A stretch of 64,000 nucleotides of DNA from assembly GCA_030528885.1 (NCBI GenBank), contig JAUMXY010000006.1:1-64000 (forward strand), in the 5' to 3' direction. The position numbers and the translations under genes were made by a program. The DNA comes from Bacteroidales bacterium. Its GTDB lineage: Bacteria > Bacteroidota > Bacteroidia > Bacteroidales > Bacteroidaceae. The notes beneath the pieces were generated by a model. It saw nothing but the letters and a program-made list of their open reading frames with translations, was not told where the DNA came from and did no database searches. Of this stretch, positions 11,451-19,697 are shown piece after piece; the stretch's first letter is position 1; each line of letters starts with the position of its first letter.

Positions 11451-11517
11451 CAAAGTTAGGATTTTTTCACATTTTGCAGTTTTCGCTATGTTGCATTTAG
11501 TTGTCTGAATGTTACAA
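11451..11517 (-). promoter_or_regulatory. Regulated promoter R5 (phase-variable surface protein)
   Basis: The -7 box TAACTTTG is the complement of 11451-11458. GTTGCAT (11490-11496) and GTTACAA (11511-11517) are 21 bp apart, the first starting 31 nt beyond the -7 box. No -33 TTTG. Confidence 0.8.
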
Positions 11518-11664
11518 AATGCGTCAGGCATAGACAAAAGCGTCCTTTTCCTGTCATATTTATGCCTTCCCTTCCACAGAGGACGAAAAACAGCAAGAAA
11601 AAGGCAAGGAAAAGGGATGTTTTCTGCATAAAATTCTGACATCGGGAAAAAGCATATAAAAAGC

Positions 11665-11725
11665 GTACCCCTCGGGTCCACCAGAGGGGACCCGAGGGGT
11701 ACGGTGGGGTGGACCCGAGGGGTAC
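11665..11725. repeat. Tandem palindromic array A2 (3 units, period 23 bp)
   Basis: The 15-mer GTACCCCTCGGGTCC starts at 11665. Its exact reverse complement GGACCCGAGGGGTAC starts at 11688 and again at 11711, so the period is exactly 23 bp with the first unit inverted. Each contains the mini-palindrome ACCC-nnn-GGGT. The rest of 11518-11885 shows only an A/T-rich stretch near 11765-11800 resembling the left flank of array A1. Confidence 0.9.
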
Positions 11726-11885
11726 GGTTAAGGAAATGTAGCGAATTGATAATTGCATCGCAATGAATTTACTCTAAATTTACTTGTGATTTCCTTTCTA
11801 AAACAACAACAGCATTTACTTTCACAAAAAGGAAATATAAAGGAAATTTGAAGGAAATTAATTTAATGCAATGGTAAAGCGTAGT

Positions 11886-12184
11886 AATCCGTGCAATCAT
11901 CGCGAAGCGGTATGTTAAAGACAAGTTCCTGCGGAACGATGGAGCGGATTGAACGGATGAGGAATTGTTTTTCTCACGGATAGCACGGATTTCACAGATT
12001 TTTTTACGTTGCCGACTGCAACGAGGCAATCCCAAAGAGCCGCGCAAGGCTCAAATCCGTGCAATCGGTGAAATCCGTGAGAGAATAAAAAGAATCGTAG
12101 AAATCCACTAAATCTGCTGAATCATCGCGAAGCGGTATGTTAAAGACAAGTTCCTGCGGAACGATGGAGCGGACTGAACGGATG
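11886..12184. repeat. Dispersed hairpin-rich repeat, copy 2 (two partial units)
   Basis: Two partial units (about 11886-12025 and 12046-12184) share long stretches with copy 1, including the CGC-GAA-GCG and GTTCC-TGC-GGAAC stems. The short reading frames here reproduce those of copy 1, which marks them as repeat DNA and not genes. Confidence 0.85.
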
Positions 12185-12191
12185 GGAACAA

Positions 12192-12224
12192 AAAATGAAG
12201 GAGTTTGAAGCTCCTTCATTTTTT
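12192..12224 (-). terminator. Terminator of the GH95-GH43-small gene operon
   Basis: AATGAAGGAG and its complement flank a 7-nt loop and are followed by T on the minus strand. It lies just after the stop of the 44-aa gene. Confidence 0.9.
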
Positions 12225-12243
12225 GATTGACGATTATCTTTGT

Positions 12244-12378
12244 TTACCAAAGAGCATCGTTATCGACAGCATCGCTGTCATCATAGATTTTGTGCTGGTT
12301 GATAGAACCACAAATCAGTTCTTCAGCTTGCATCTCTACCACTTCTGCAGTAGGTTTTACATATTCTTTTTCTTTCAT
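12244..12378 (-). CDS. Small protein, 44 aa (KPxAEVVE / AEELICxSI family, member 2)
   Basis: The frame reads MKEKEYVKPTAEVVEMQAEE, then LICGSI, then a variable Asp-rich tail ending in LW. It begins 11 nt after the stop of the GH43 gene 12390-14447 and is followed by a strong terminator, so it is the last gene of the GH95-GH43 operon. The 55-aa product at 9050-9217 shares the first 24 residues closely and the final LW. No signal peptide or membrane segment is seen. Function unknown. The coupling to glycan-degradation genes in two places suggests co-expression with surface enzymes. Confidence 0.75.
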   Translation of the reverse strand: MKEKEYVKPTAEVVEMQAEELICGSINQHKIYDDSDAVDNDALW

Positions 12379-12389
12379 GAAAACCTGCA

Positions 12390-14447
12390 TTAGTTAATCT
12401 TATACACTTTCTTCTGTCCGTTGTAAGTGCATGTCACGGTAGCGCGTCCGTCTGCAACCTTGCCGACAGTAATCTTCACTGATGGGTCAGACGCTGTAGC
12501 CTTGATGACTGAGTTGTCCTTGAGCGGTGCGTATGCCTGGTAGTTGTTGGTTTCAGTGTAGCCGTTGGCGTTGGTTGAGAACATTGGAGCTGCAGGGAGG
12601 TTGATGCTCTTGCCATCTACTGTGATTGTGACTGTTGGAATCACTGGAGGCTCGCAAGTGGTGCCCTGCTTAGAGAAGCCGATTCCGTGGAGGTCGAAGA
12701 GACCCTGTGGACGCTGTGGCTGGTTCTGTCTGCCGAACTGGCGACCGCCCTGCTGCTGTGGCTGCTGAATTTCTGGGCCTTCCACTACGAGGTAGATGCC
12801 ATGCTTGCCTTCGAGTCCTTCAACAGCTGGCACTGCCACCTGATAAGTCTTAGCTGCGCGTGGAGCATCTGCAGGTACTTCGATGACACCGATTTCCTTG
12901 CCGTTCCATGTGCTGTTGGCGTATGGGCCGTCGAGCATGATGCGAACCTTGAATGCGCCTCTTCCGCTTGGAGTCAGGTTGAGGTTGAGCACTGTGCCGT
13001 CACCTTTCTTTGCGCCTGCAAATGCTTTCACACCCTTGCTGTCCTTCTCAATGCCTCCGAAACCGAAGTACTTGAAGCCGATGATGCCGCCGTTGGTGAT
13101 GCCTGCGAGGTCCATGCTGTTGTTCCAGTTGTCATGGTTGTCCTGCATCCAGTTGTGGCCGCTGACATAGCAAGCGATACCTGCTGAATAGTACTGGTAT
13201 GGTGGAAGTCCGTAAATCTGGAATCCTTCTGATGTCACTTCTGCACCTGTGTAGGTCATGCCGTTGGATGCAGCAGCTGTCCACTCGTTGTTCTTTGTGT
13301 ATGGGTCGTATGCTACGATGCGCACCTTACCGCCGTCAGCCACTTTCTTCTTGTCCCACTCAATCTTGACCGGCGCAACCATTGGCTGGCGAGCGTTGGC
13401 GAAGCCGCGTGGAGGACGGTGATAGAACACGTACCACTGGCCGTTGATTTCCTCGATAGAGCCGTGTGTGTTGTGAGCGAAGTTCTTGGTTGTCAGCGCT
13501 GAGCCGTCCTCGTTGAGCACAACACCGCGTGAGTCAACCAGCACACCGCCTGAACGCCATGGGCCGAGAGGTGAGTCACCGTAGGCATAGCGGAGGGCTG
13601 AGTTGGTGTTGCCAAGTCCGTACTCCTTGCCGCTGTAGCCAGAGAATACCATCACATACTTGTTGCCCACCTTGCGGATGGAAGATGCCTCGAAGAAGTT
13701 GAAGTCGAGCGGGTTCTGACCTTCGTAGAGTGCCTTGTACTCGCTGCCTTCCTTGTCGAGCAGACGACCATCGGCGCTGCTTGCAGGGATGAATGGGTCG
13801 ATGCGCTCTGTGCCAGGACGCTGGGTGTACATAGTGTTCTGGTCAAGCTCGACAGCTGTAGAGTGCTGGAAGCCGTAGAACACGTATGCACGGAAGCCCT
13901 TGGCATAGTCGGGGTCTTTCTTGTCTGTGATGTTCTCGATGAACACTGATGGGTCGAAGTCGATGAATGAGCCTGGCAGACACTGGCGGCCATCCTCAGT
14001 GAGGTTGACAGGCGTGAAAGGTCCGTCTGGGCGGTCGCCCTTGCAGACCATAGCAACACGGCGCCATCCGCGTGAGTGTGGGTAGAGCCAGTAGGTCTTC
14101 TTGCCTGTCTCGCGGTCTTTCACCTCTACAAGGTCGGGGGCGAACATGGTATCCCACTGGCCGTCAACATAGTGAGTGAAGATTGGACCTTCATCTACCC
14201 ACTGGCTGAGGTCTTCAACCGGTGCAGACCACATGCGGATGTCGGGACCGCAATAGGCTGTGTTGGTCACGTCGTGCGAACCGATGATGTAGGCACGGTA
14301 CTTGCCAGGGTTGTCAGGGTCTTCGAACACGCGTGGCTCGCCGTCTGGCAAGTGCTCCCACAGAGGGAGATAAGGGTTCTGCGCCTTGAGCGACACGCAT
14401 GCAAGGCAAAGCAGAAGATTCAGAATAAGTCTTTTTTTCATATTCAT
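12390..14447 (-). CDS. GH43-family glycosidase with C-terminal CBM6-like module
   Basis: A 685-residue secreted protein (signal peptide ending near SLKAQ). Residues about 25-370 form a GH43-type propeller (EPRVFEDPDNP near the start, MFAPDLVEV, FFEASSIRK, HGSIEEINGQWYVFYHR). Residues about 400-600 look like a CBM6-type beta-sandwich interrupted by a Gln/Gly/Arg-rich loop near 570-590, and a small beta-rich domain closes the protein. It probably acts on arabinan/arabinoxylan side chains; the GH43 subfamily is not certain. It follows GH95 by 46 bp and precedes the 44-aa gene by 11 bp. The start could equally be the ATG two codons downstream (14441). Confidence 0.8.
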   Translation of the reverse strand: MNMKKRLILNLLLCLACVSLKAQNPYLPLWEHLPDGEPRVFEDPDNPGKYRAYIIGSHDVTNTAYCGPDIRMWSAPVEDLSQWVDEGPIFTHYVDGQWDTMFAPDLVEVKDRETGKKTYWLYPHSRGWRRVAMVCKGDRPDGPFTPVNLTEDGRQCLPGSFIDFDPSVFIENITDKKDPDYAKGFRAYVFYGFQHSTAVELDQNTMYTQRPGTERIDPFIPASSADGRLLDKEGSEYKALYEGQNPLDFNFFEASSIRKVGNKYVMVFSGYSGKEYGLGNTNSALRYAYGDSPLGPWRSGGVLVDSRGVVLNEDGSALTTKNFAHNTHGSIEEINGQWYVFYHRPPRGFANARQPMVAPVKIEWDKKKVADGGKVRIVAYDPYTKNNEWTAAASNGMTYTGAEVTSEGFQIYGLPPYQYYSAGIACYVSGHNWMQDNHDNWNNSMDLAGITNGGIIGFKYFGFGGIEKDSKGVKAFAGAKKGDGTVLNLNLTPSGRGAFKVRIMLDGPYANSTWNGKEIGVIEVPADAPRAAKTYQVAVPAVEGLEGKHGIYLVVEGPEIQQPQQQGGRQFGRQNQPQRPQGLFDLHGIGFSKQGTTCEPPVIPTVTITVDGKSINLPAAPMFSTNANGYTETNNYQAYAPLKDNSVIKATASDPSVKITVGKVADGRATVTCTYNGQKKVYKIN

Positions 14448-14493
14448 TTATTATTTGGTTGAGAATTAAGTATTTCCTATCATAATTTGAGGG

Positions 14494-16884
14494 TTAGGGT
14501 TTAGAGATGTTGACGATTTGACCCTTCACCACCGGCATCTCGTACTCGTTCACGCCATCGTGGGTGCTGACGAGCTTGAGGCCTTTTGCTGCCAGAGCGT
14601 CCTTGCAGCGAAGACGAAGCATGCCGTCGTGCTCAGCCTTGATGGTAGCCTTGGTGAGGCTTCCTGCTTCCCATGCCATGCCTACCTCATAGCCGCCTCG
14701 CGCCTTGAGTCCGCTGATTTCGCCCTCGCTCCACGCTGCGGGAAGAGCTGGCAGGAGATGGATGGCTGGCGCCTTGTCGGTGATGGGGTCGCTCTGCATG
14801 AGCATCTCGGCGATGCCGGCTGTCACGCCGAAGTTACCGTCAATCTGGAATGGCGGATGTGCATCGAAGAGGTTGGGGAATGTGCGCCCGTTGGGGTACT
14901 CTCTTTCTCTTCCCTCGTTGGGGAGCAGACGGAGCATGTTGCTGATGATGGTGAAGGCGTGGTCGCCATCGAGCATGCGTGCCCAGAAGTTTGTTTTCCA
15001 GCCGAGGCTCCATCCTGTAGCCTGGTCGCCACGCTGATGCAGGGTCACGCCAGCTGCTTTCCAGAGGTCAGGAGTCTTGTAAGGAGATATCTGATTGGAT
15101 GGATAAAGTCCGTAGAGATGAGAGATGTGGCGGTGCTGGTTGTTGGGGTCGTCGAGGTCTTCGCGCCACTCTTGCAGCTGTCCGTACTGGCCGACCTTCA
15201 TCGGAGGTATCATGCTGATGGCTTTGGTGAGCTTCTGCTGGTAGTCGGCATCGGTGTCGAGGGCCTGAGCTGCGTAAAGTGCCTGCGTAAGGACATCGCG
15301 AGCAATCTGGTTGTCCATGGTGCAGCTGGCGCACACGGGGGTCTGCTTGCCGCGGCCGCCCTGCTCAGGAGATACGCTTGGCACAACGAGCAGTTCGCCG
15401 TCACGCTCAACCATGAAGTCGAGATAGAACTGAGCAGCGCCTTTCAGGATGGGGTAATACTCGCGGAGGAATTCCTTGTCAAGAGTGTACTGGTAGTGCT
15501 CCCACAGGTGGGTTGCAAGCCATCCGCCGCCATTGGGGAACATGCCCCAGGCTGCTGCATCGACCGGGCCGGCGATGCGCCATAGGTCGGTGTTGTGGTG
15601 TGCCATCCAGCCACGGCAGCCGTACATGACGCGAGCGGTCTCGGCGCCGGTCACGCTGAGGTCTTTTATCATGGAGAAGAGCGGTTCGGCTGTCTCGGAG
15701 AGGTTGCACACCTCTGCCGGCCAGTAGTTCATCTCTGCATTGATGTTGATGGTATATTTGCTGTCCCATGGTGCATTGCGCTTGTCATTCCACATGCCTT
15801 GCAGGTTGGCAGGCTGACCGCCTTTCTGTGAGGATGCGATGAGCAGATAGCGGCCATAGTTGAAGAGCAGCGCTACCATGCCCATGTCCTTGCTGCCGTA
15901 GAACTTGTCGAGGCGCTGAACGGTGGGCAGATTCTTGTTGTCGGTTGAGGTCAGCGTGAGCTTCACGCGGCTGTACTGCTCCTGATACAGTGCCAAGTGG
16001 CGCTTCAAGAGGGTCTTGAAGTCGAACTTCTCTGCATCGGCAAGGTACTGCTCGTTCTTGGCTGCTGCATTGCCGCTCACGTCTCTGTAGTTAACAAAGT
16101 TGGTTGCAGCAGAGATGTAAAGGGTCGCCTCGGTAGCGTTTTTCACTTGCAACGTCTCGCCATCGGCAGTCACGGTTCCGTCAGTCTTGATGTCGGTGCG
16201 GCACTGTGCGGCAAGGGCGGCCTTGACACCTTCTTGATCAACACCTAGAACAGTGGCAATCAAACTTTTGCCTTCAGCCTTGACCGAGAAGGGCAGCTGA
16301 CATTTGTGTGAAAGGGTGAAAGAGAGCGCACCTTTTTTGCTTGCCTTGACATGCACTGCCACTACGCCATCTGCCAAGGAAGCTATGGCACGGCGAGTGT
16401 ATTTCACATTATTATATATATAGGACGTGGTGCTAACGGCTGTCTGCAGGTCGAGGTCGCGCACATAGTCCTTTACGCCAGTATGGCCGAACTGCATGGA
16501 GAGGCTGCCCAAGGTGAGGAAGCGCATGCCATGAGGGCCTTTGACGAACTCTCTGTTGAGCAAATCCTCTGCGGCTTTTTCCTTGCCGTCGAATATGAGG
16601 CTGCGCACTTCGGTGAGATACTGCAAAGCGGTGGCACTGTTGTTGTTGTGAGGACCGCCACTCCAGAAGGTTTCTTCGTTGAGTTGGATTTCTTCCACGT
16701 CGGTGCCGCCAAACACCATGGCGCCCAAACGTGAATTTCCTAATGGAACAGCCTCCAGCCAACAGGTGGCAGGAGTATCATACCATAAACGCTGGTCGTT
16801 GTCCACTGATGCACCACGAACGGAGAGCGCATACAGGCACACCATCAGCACGGAGAGAATGAGTCTTGTCAAATCTGATTTCAT
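14494..16884 (-). CDS. GH95 alpha-L-fucosidase/alpha-L-galactosidase
   Basis: A 796-residue secreted enzyme (signal peptide ending near VRGA). GH95 landmarks are present: an N-terminal WYDTPATCWLEAVPLGN segment with NEETFWSGGP, the (alpha/alpha)6 barrel motifs NINAEMNYWP and HRHISHLYGLYP, and QIDGNFG with the conserved catalytic-region Asp. GH95 enzymes remove terminal alpha-1,2-L-fucose, and in xylan loci some remove alpha-L-galactose from complex arabinoxylan side chains. The surroundings (GH43, GH115, GH10-CE1) favour a side-chain role on xylan, which is inference. First gene of its operon, from promoter R6. Confidence 0.92.
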   Translation of the reverse strand: MKSDLTRLILSVLMVCLYALSVRGASVDNDQRLWYDTPATCWLEAVPLGNSRLGAMVFGGTDVEEIQLNEETFWSGGPHNNNSATALQYLTEVRSLIFDGKEKAAEDLLNREFVKGPHGMRFLTLGSLSMQFGHTGVKDYVRDLDLQTAVSTTSYIYNNVKYTRRAIASLADGVVAVHVKASKKGALSFTLSHKCQLPFSVKAEGKSLIATVLGVDQEGVKAALAAQCRTDIKTDGTVTADGETLQVKNATEATLYISAATNFVNYRDVSGNAAAKNEQYLADAEKFDFKTLLKRHLALYQEQYSRVKLTLTSTDNKNLPTVQRLDKFYGSKDMGMVALLFNYGRYLLIASSQKGGQPANLQGMWNDKRNAPWDSKYTININAEMNYWPAEVCNLSETAEPLFSMIKDLSVTGAETARVMYGCRGWMAHHNTDLWRIAGPVDAAAWGMFPNGGGWLATHLWEHYQYTLDKEFLREYYPILKGAAQFYLDFMVERDGELLVVPSVSPEQGGRGKQTPVCASCTMDNQIARDVLTQALYAAQALDTDADYQQKLTKAISMIPPMKVGQYGQLQEWREDLDDPNNQHRHISHLYGLYPSNQISPYKTPDLWKAAGVTLHQRGDQATGWSLGWKTNFWARMLDGDHAFTIISNMLRLLPNEGREREYPNGRTFPNLFDAHPPFQIDGNFGVTAGIAEMLMQSDPITDKAPAIHLLPALPAAWSEGEISGLKARGGYEVGMAWEAGSLTKATIKAEHDGMLRLRCKDALAAKGLKLVSTHDGVNEYEMPVVKGQIVNISKP

Positions 16885-16937
16885 TATACGTAGATTTAGT
16901 TTAGTTTTTTAGTATTTAGGAAGTAAAAAGTATGCTG

Positions 16938-17004
16938 CAAAGTTAATTCTTTTACAAGAAAAAAACTCTGCAGCATGTATCTTATAGTTTCGTTGATGTA
17001 ACAT
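16938..17004 (-). promoter_or_regulatory. Regulated promoter R6 (GH95 operon)
   Basis: The -7 box TAACTTTG is the complement of 16938-16945. A degenerate half-site GTATCTT (16977-16983) and GTAACAT (16998-17004) keep the 21-bp spacing and the 31-nt gap. No -33 box. Confidence 0.65.
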
Positions 17005-17070
17005 TTTGCCGCATTTGGGCTTTTTTTTGTCCTTTTTTATCAAAAGACCCCCAAACAGATGGCAGCAGGG

Positions 17071-19473
17071 CTATCGCAGCAGCACTTTCTTGCCATTGTA
17101 GAGATAGATGCCACGAGAAGGACGCGCTACGCGCTGGCCACTGAGGTTGTACCACTGTCCGTCACCCACACGATGAGGTATGCTCTCGACACCTTCGACG
17201 GCAAGCGCCGGTGAAGGAACGAGATAGATGCCGCTGACATTGGCATTGCTGCTCCAATCGACTTTTATGGCATTGAGATGCACAAAGGCATCATCGCGGA
17301 CAACTCCCTCGTTGGTAAGGGCTGTCTGGAGTTCGGAGAGCGGAAGGACGATGGCATTGATTGACGCGTCCCAATAAGGGTCACTATTGTCAAGAGAAAC
17401 AGTAATCTGCTTCCAGGGGCCATGCTCCACAAGGCGGTTGGCCAGGATGCGCAAGCCTTTGCCTGTGCCGCGGATGATGAGCTTGTCATACAGGCTCAAG
17501 TCTGCAAAGCGGTTATGCTCCACACCGACGAAGCCTGCGACTGCCGTTCCGCCATCGACCAGCGTTCCCATGTTCCAATCCACATTGACTGTCTGATCGA
17601 GCGGCTGAGCTTCGGCTCCTGAACCGTCCCACACATGGAACATTGAAGCGGTGAGTTTCTCCCAACCTTCAGGAACGTCAAAGTCATCGACTTGCACTAA
17701 ACTGAGGATGCTGTTGAGCACACGTTCAGAACGCACGGGGAAATACTCGGCGAGCAACCTGTTGCGTTCAGCCATATACTGATTGTCAACGGTATAAAGC
17801 TGCCCTTGAGATTGATAGGGATGCACATCGCGGCGGTAGTCGCCCCATCGGGCAGACTCAGCATAGATGGCTGAAGAGATGGTATTGTAAAGACTATCCC
17901 ACAGCTGGACTACGGCATCTGGCCCCAAAAGGCCATCAGCTGCCAACACTTCTTTGGCACGTTTCTTGTACTTCAAGGCGAACTTCTCGTTCTGCAACAG
18001 ACTGTTGAAGATGCCTGTAGGCGACTGGAGGCCGTTGTTGACTCCTAACACGTTTTCGGAACGGCTCTCAAAGATTTGCTCGGTGTCCCAGCAAAGGAAC
18101 TTAAATCCCTGGCTCTCGATGCCTCGGCGGCGAATGGCATACCAATTATGATGGTCCCAATCGGTGTTGCCACCATACTGATTGATGAGCATATAATCAA
18201 TAAAGGCATCAATATCAAGGAGTCTCTCCTGCTGCGGGTCGTCTTCGCCATCGGCATTCTTCCCTTGAAGCTTGAAGTAGTTAAGGTCATCAGCAGCCAT
18301 TGATGCTATCTCAACCATCGTTTTCCACGCCTCTAAATCTCCTTCGGAGGCTTCGATGTGACTCCCTCCCTCTTCTTCTATCTTCACGACATCGATGTCG
18401 CTCTTTTTCCCGCCCAGATGGTCTTTGCCATACTGATCGTCCACACGTTCCGCGATGTTGTAAATGCCCCAGTACATGCCGTTGAGGAAGACATTCACAT
18501 AAAGCGCATTGACACTGGTGTGCCCCATCTTGCGCTGCATCCGACGTGCCCAGACATCGCGTGTGTATTGTGCCTTGGTGCGTCCGCCCTCTCCCCAATG
18601 CTGCCAGGAGTTGCCGAAATGGCAGCGCAGCACCAGCTGGTCAAACTTGGCAGGCTCACTCTCTCCAAACACGGGGTATTTCAGTGTTTTCTCACCATAC
18701 TCTTTCTTGAAAACCAGACGGAAAGAGTGCTTAGGGTTCTTTTCAGCCAAACGTCCATGACCGCCATGCAGGCGAAGTCCGCAAGAAGCACTCATGTCAT
18801 AGGAGGCTGTACCTTCAGCGGTTTGCAACTGTCCCCCAAAGAGTTCCACATGAGCAGGCCGTGTCCACCCGTTGCCTGTGCTGTCGCCAACTGGAGGTCC
18901 TGTGAAAATATAGATACCACCCGTTACGGAGTCGTTCCGATGGCTGAACAAGTTCCCTTTGTCTGTTACAATGCTAAGGGCCGGAAGCGAAGTCAACCCT
19001 TCGGCAATCTTGGATGCCAGCACAGCATCGCTCGTCATTTCCGGGTCCATCCCATAGTCTGCAGGAGCTGTGCCTGTGATGTCGCAGTATTTTCCCCAGG
19101 TCTGAGGATAACCCTTGGGGGCTTCAGGCTGCTGGAGCACATCCTGCACAAAGAGATAGGTTGCCGTAGCTACAGGAGTAACATATCCAGTATCGGCAAG
19201 CGCTACAGCTCGCAAGAGGGTATTGCCTTTGACAGTGAGAGGCTGGCTGTAGAGTGGACTGACAAGAGTCGGTTCGCTACCATCCAAGGTGTAACGGACA
19301 GCCACACCTTCTGCCAATGCCGAATCACAGGTTATCTCGACCGTGAAAGGCTCATCATAAAAACCATGAGGCTGGCTGAATGACAGCGACTGCGCCATAG
19401 CATTACCGCCGACTAAAGAGAAAGCCATTCCCATGAACCACTTGGCCATCTTTTCGTATTGGTTCCTTTTCAT
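17071..19473 (-). CDS. CotH-family secreted protein with chitobiase-like N-terminal domain and sorting tail
   Basis: An 800-residue secreted protein. After the signal peptide (ending AMA-Q) comes a beta-sandwich (about 30-110, VRYTLDGSEPT) like the C-terminal domain of chitobiases. A CotH kinase-like region follows (about 150-540), with RLHGG, VNVFLNGMYWGIYNIAERV, NTDWDHHNWYAIRRR and FLCWDTEQIFE. Some CotH proteins are protein kinases, but activity is not shown for this group. A beta-rich domain (about 590-740) and a tail (WYNLSGQRV, GIYLYNGKKVLLR) typical of surface sorting close the protein. It has its own regulated promoter R3, so it is co-expressed with the xylan enzymes. Its substrate is unknown. 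Confidence 0.8.
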   Translation of the reverse strand: MKRNQYEKMAKWFMGMAFSLVGGNAMAQSLSFSQPHGFYDEPFTVEITCDSALAEGVAVRYTLDGSEPTLVSPLYSQPLTVKGNTLLRAVALADTGYVTPVATATYLFVQDVLQQPEAPKGYPQTWGKYCDITGTAPADYGMDPEMTSDAVLASKIAEGLTSLPALSIVTDKGNLFSHRNDSVTGGIYIFTGPPVGDSTGNGWTRPAHVELFGGQLQTAEGTASYDMSASCGLRLHGGHGRLAEKNPKHSFRLVFKKEYGEKTLKYPVFGESEPAKFDQLVLRCHFGNSWQHWGEGGRTKAQYTRDVWARRMQRKMGHTSVNALYVNVFLNGMYWGIYNIAERVDDQYGKDHLGGKKSDIDVVKIEEEGGSHIEASEGDLEAWKTMVEIASMAADDLNYFKLQGKNADGEDDPQQERLLDIDAFIDYMLINQYGGNTDWDHHNWYAIRRRGIESQGFKFLCWDTEQIFESRSENVLGVNNGLQSPTGIFNSLLQNEKFALKYKKRAKEVLAADGLLGPDAVVQLWDSLYNTISSAIYAESARWGDYRRDVHPYQSQGQLYTVDNQYMAERNRLLAEYFPVRSERVLNSILSLVQVDDFDVPEGWEKLTASMFHVWDGSGAEAQPLDQTVNVDWNMGTLVDGGTAVAGFVGVEHNRFADLSLYDKLIIRGTGKGLRILANRLVEHGPWKQITVSLDNSDPYWDASINAIVLPLSELQTALTNEGVVRDDAFVHLNAIKVDWSSNANVSGIYLVPSPALAVEGVESIPHRVGDGQWYNLSGQRVARPSRGIYLYNGKKVLLR

Positions 19474-19506
19474 TTATTGTGCTTGAGTTTTTGATTTTCA
19501 ACCTTG

Positions 19507-19573
19507 CAAAGTTAGGGATTGCAAGCCAGTTGGGGTTGTCTGTCTGTTACAAATATGTTTGGGCAGGTTACAA
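19507..19573 (-). promoter_or_regulatory. Regulated promoter R3 (CotH-family gene)
   Basis: The -7 box TAACTTTG is the complement of 19507-19514. GTTACAA occurs at 19546-19552 and 19567-19573, 21 bp apart and 31 nt beyond the -7 box. No -33 box. Confidence 0.8.
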
Positions 19574-19612
19574 AACACTTCCATAGGCGCCCGCAAAACA
19601 TAAAAAAAACAA

Positions 19613-19654
19613 AAAGCCCCAGCCGCATCATCGAAGGACAATGCGGCTGGGGCT
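19613..19654 (-). terminator. Terminator of the CE1-type esterase gene
   Basis: A 13-bp perfect stem (GCCCCAGCCGCAT and its complement) with a 12-nt loop, followed on the minus strand by a T-rich tract. Confidence 0.92.
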
Positions 19655-19697
19655 ATCAAGCAGGGCATTCCTGCTATACTGTGCAAGAACAGGAAGT

